DNA of 7,384 bases from Candidatus Coatesiibacteriota bacterium (GTDB lineage Bacteria; B130-G9): positions 1-7,384 of the forward strand of contig QMNL01000071.1 of the NCBI GenBank assembly GCA_003647755.1. The letters run 5' to 3'. Numbering within the stretch: position 1 is the first letter of the stretch; each line of letters begins with the position of its first letter. The translations under genes and the position numbers were made by a program. Positions 5,724 to 7,384 of this stretch are shown in pieces. A model generated the notes under the pieces. That model was not told the origin of the DNA and searched no databases. It saw only the letters and a list, made by a program, of their open reading frames with translations.

Positions 5724-7104
5724 ACCCGCGCTGTCTGATGCGCAGAAGCTTGTGCTTGACGAATTGCACCGTCCGCCAGGTTCGGGAGTTCATAACCGCC
5801 CCGAGTCGCTGTTTCAGGTGGCTCACCTCAGCGTTCCTCTCCTTCAGCTCCTTGTGAGCTCGCTCGGCTTCTTCGCGGAGGACCCTCAGCTCGACCTCCA
5901 TCCTGCCGAGCTCCTTTGCCGCGGCGACCTGTTCAGCCGACATTCTTGCGACCTCGGACGCCACAGTCGCTATGATGCTCGCTGACTTCCGCAGCCTCCG
6001 AGGCGAACGGCAGAATGCGTCCAACCCCTCAACGCACCTGTCCCAGGTGAGATTCTCCGCAACAAGTCTCTGAGCGTTTGCCGCACGCTGCCTCAGGACA
6101 TCCGGGTCTCGGAGAATCTCTTGCACGATGCTCTTGACCGCGCCCTTCTCCAACGGGTCAACCAACCATCCCGCCTCATATCTCTTCACGAGCTCTGATA
6201 TCCAGTAAAAATCAGAGATAATGACGGGAATCCCTAGCCATAGATAGGTCGTCGTTCGCATCGGATTCGCCAGCCGTCGCTCGAGGTTGGGTCTCATAAC
6301 GTCAACTGCGCAGGCACATTTGCCCCATTCAGAGACGACCCCGTCAAACGGCAAAAGCCCCCTCACCTCGAGCCTTTCGCTCTCGCCAAGCCTGGACCTG
6401 GGGTCGGTCAAGCTCGAGTTAATCTCAGCCCAAGTAGGATGCTTGCCAGTGTAAATCACGAGTTTGCCAGACCGCGCCTCGTCAAGCGCAGACAAAACCT
6501 CCTGCAACGCGTCGAACGGATTCTGCCAGGGGTAGAACATCCCAGCACTGATGAAGCTCACCTTTTGGCGCTCAGGGATGGCCGGCAGATTCGGCGAAAA
6601 ACAGATCGGGACAACCGTGTACAGCTCCTCCTTCAGGTCCAACCCAGCCAGCATCCAAAACGCCGAATACCACGGAATCTGCATGGGGCTGCCCAAGATG
6701 AAGAGGTCTGCCTTGGTATATTGGTCCAGCCGGCCCGCGAGCACATCAGCGAGGCTTGCGCCGGGCGTGAAGGTTGCCTCGAGCTCGATGTTTGCTGCGA
6801 GATCGAGCACGGTTGGCACAGAACGAGAGTAGAACCGCATAAGGTACGCAGTGCTGAATATAACCACGTCTGGAGACGCTTTGCCCACTATTTCGTCCAT
6901 GTCTGTCATGTTGTGGGCCAGCTGCAAAATGTCCGGGGGGATGTCCTTCTTACCCGTCAGGTGCTCCATCGGAAGGGAATACACAACTTCGTGCCCCCTC
7001 GATCTAAGCCCCTCACCGAGCGACAACGCCCGTTGGCCTCCCCCGCCCGCAGGATACGGCAGCGAGGGGATCAACTCCGTCGTCGCGATCAGGACCTTTG
7101 CCAT
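5701..7104 (-). CDS. GT-B glycosyltransferase (GT4-like) with C-terminal coiled coil
   Basis: The 467-residue product begins 'MAKVLIATTELIPSLPYPAGG' with a Gly-rich loop (20-23) and 'SLGEGLRSRGHEV', the first Rossmann half of a GT-B sugar transferase. The second half runs from about 182 ('VSFISAGMFYPWQN') through 'KLVIYTGKHPTW' (214-225) to 'LWLGIPVIISDFYWISELV' (288-306) and 'AGWLVDP'. That segment aligns with the GT4 donor site 'LEAMAxGxPVVAS...E', but the Glu usual in LEAMA is replaced (TTTYLWL), so a classical EX7E pair is not evident. Residues about 377-438 are Ala/Glu/Lys/Arg-rich and predicted coiled coil. The tail 'NSRTWRTVQFVKHKLLR' (439-455) resembles basic tails after coiled coils in other cell-surface glycosyltransferases. 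It probably builds surface polysaccharide at the inner face of the membrane; donor and acceptor are unknown. A GGGGA just upstream of the ATG serves as a close Shine-Dalgarno. It is convergent with the nuclease gene. Confidence 0.83.
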   Translation of the reverse strand: MAKVLIATTELIPSLPYPAGGGGQRALSLGEGLRSRGHEVVYSLPMEHLTGKKDIPPDILQLAHNMTDMDEIVGKASPDVVIFSTAYLMRFYSRSVPTVLDLAANIELEATFTPGASLADVLAGRLDQYTKADLFILGSPMQIPWYSAFWMLAGLDLKEELYTVVPICFSPNLPAIPERQKVSFISAGMFYPWQNPFDALQEVLSALDEARSGKLVIYTGKHPTWAEINSSLTDPRSRLGESERLEVRGLLPFDGVVSEWGKCACAVDVMRPNLERRLANPMRTTTYLWLGIPVIISDFYWISELVKRYEAGWLVDPLEKGAVKSIVQEILRDPDVLRQRAANAQRLVAENLTWDRCVEGLDAFCRSPRRLRKSASIIATVASEVARMSAEQVAAAKELGRMEVELRVLREEAERAHKELKERNAEVSHLKQRLGAVMNSRTWRTVQFVKHKLLRIRQRGSRGQKES

Positions 7105-7142
7105 GATTCCCCAAGCTCATCCGTAATTCTGATCATGTTCCT

Positions 7143-7171
7143 ACAATACGCTCATTGTCCCATCGCCTCAA
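7143..7171 (-). promoter_or_regulatory. candidate promoter for the glycosyltransferase gene
   Basis: Read on the - strand, TTGAGG (7171-7166, 4 of 6 matches to TTGACA) and TATTGT (7148-7143, 4 of 6 to TATAAT) are separated by 17 bases. Transcription would start near 7136, about 30 bases before the ATG. Location and spacing are right, but neither hexamer is strong, and the site overlaps the inverted repeat at 7151-7175. Confidence 0.35.
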
Positions 7172-7180
7172 CGAGTTTTT
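7151..7180 (+). repeat. terminator-like inverted repeat with T5 upstream of the glycosyltransferase gene
   Basis: CTCATTG (7151-7157) and CAACGAG (7169-7175) can pair across an 11-base loop. On the + strand there is one A-C mismatch, followed at once by TTTTT (7176-7180), giving a weak terminator shape with no + strand gene upstream to serve. On the - strand the mismatch becomes a G-U pair, so a - strand transcript would form a continuous 7-bp stem. Because it also overlaps the candidate promoter, an operator role is equally possible. Confidence 0.25.
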
Positions 7181-7382
7181 AGCAGAGGGCACTGAGTTCA
7201 GGCTGCGGCCACAGACCTGATAAGTTATACGATAGAGTAGTTCGTGCATTCTTATTTTGGCGGCCGCCCACTTCAATCAAGGAAACCTTGGCGGTTTTGC
7301 CGCTATGACCTCCCGCGCCGCGCAACCCGAACGACAATGGCCGTTGCCTGCGATGATACGGCTGGAGGTTATATACTATCCC
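7179..7382 (-). CDS. possible C-terminal end of an upstream - strand gene (cut by right edge)
   Basis: On the - strand the frame entering at 7382 has no stop for 67 codons until TAA at 7181-7179, 74 bases before the glycosyltransferase ATG. The peptide contains 'KTAKVSLIEVGGRQ' and ends 'LWPQPELSALC'; I recognise no family. The third-position GC share I counted is about 57%, not clearly coding. If real, it would be the preceding gene of a glycan operon. A 67-codon open frame can also occur by chance, and a + strand frame overlaps it, so this is a weak call. Confidence 0.2.
   Translation of the reverse strand, partial: GIVYNLQPYHRRQRPLSFGLRGAGGHSGKTAKVSLIEVGGRQNKNARTTLSYNLSGLWPQPELSALC
7259..7305. 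repeat. cluster of short inverted repeats in the right-hand intergenic region
   Basis: Three small symmetric elements lie within 47 bases: the perfect palindrome GGCGGCCGCC (7259-7268), CAAGG-AAA-CCTTG (7278-7290, 5-bp stem), and TGGCGG-TTTTG-CCGCTA? with loop TTTTG at 7295-7299 (7289-7305, 6-bp stem including one G-U; shares two bases with the previous one). None is followed by a T-run in either direction. They could be regulator sites or a folded leader, or chance in a GC-rich stretch. Confidence 0.25.
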
Positions 7383-7384
7383 AC

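Noticed and set aside
6439..7182. A 247-codon + strand open frame opposite the glycosyltransferase gene
   Set aside because: It lies almost wholly antisense to a well-supported glycosyltransferase, is rich in Arg, His and Gln with no recognisable motif, and looks like a mirror of GC-biased codons.
7372..7377. TATACT near the right edge as a + strand -10 box
   Set aside because: The nearest TTG hexamer (TTGCCT at 7344) is 22 bases away, too far, and any gene would lie outside the window.
7305..7384. Start of a + strand gene at ATG 7305 or ATG 7337
   Set aside because: Only 26 and 16 codons are visible, neither has a Shine-Dalgarno, and the translations show no recognisable sequence.
1..7384. 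CRISPR array, tRNA, rRNA, insertion sequence, attachment site or phage genes
   Set aside because: I saw no spaced identical repeats, no cloverleaf or rRNA sequence, no transposase or integrase motif and no flanking terminal repeats.

Overview
The window comes from a bacterium with a moderately high GC content (my impression, not computed). The ispG gene shows that it makes isoprenoids by the MEP pathway. A flavin-linked 2-hydroxyacid dehydrogenase and a PduS/RnfC-type NADH:iron-sulfur protein suggest a redox metabolism that is at least partly anaerobic. I cannot place it in a phylum: there is no rRNA, tRNA or lineage-specific gene, and the gene order matches no operon I know.

Layout: five genes run on the + strand and one long gene runs towards them on the - strand. 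Positions 2-688 hold the C-terminal part of a protein with a FliK-type hook-length-control domain, cut off by the left edge. Next comes a GlcD-type FAD dehydrogenase (764-2134), then ispG (2223-3290). The two gaps are 75 and 88 bases and neither holds a clear terminator, so these three genes could be one transcript. The gap before ispG is filled exactly by a 28-codon ORF that starts on the glcD stop (TGATG) and ends two bases before the ispG ATG. A 209-base intergenic region (3291-3499) holds a hairpin on the ispG stop and a promoter-like TTGCGT/TATAAT pair. A second + strand unit follows: a PduS/RnfC-like electron-transfer protein (3500-4828) and, 16 bases on, a YprB-type RNase H-fold exonuclease (4845-5723). 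A - strand glycosyltransferase with a C-terminal coiled coil (5701-7104) overlaps the end of the nuclease gene by 23 bases, tail to tail. The last 280 bases hold a candidate promoter for the glycosyltransferase, several small inverted repeats, and a weak - strand reading frame running in from beyond the right edge.

How the genes might work together: three of the five + strand products are redox enzymes. GlcD strips electrons from a D-2-hydroxyacid, IspG consumes two low-potential electrons per turnover, and the PduS-like protein could move electrons between NADH and iron-sulfur carriers. Linking them is inference; only the adjacency is seen. The FliK-like protein, the nuclease and the glycosyltransferase have no evident link to that chemistry. 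I see no convincing undescribed defence, mobile or RNA system. The oddities are of moderate interest: the bridging ORF, the orphan PduS-like gene beside ispG, a GlcD without GlcF, and a glycosyltransferase without the usual acidic donor-site motif.
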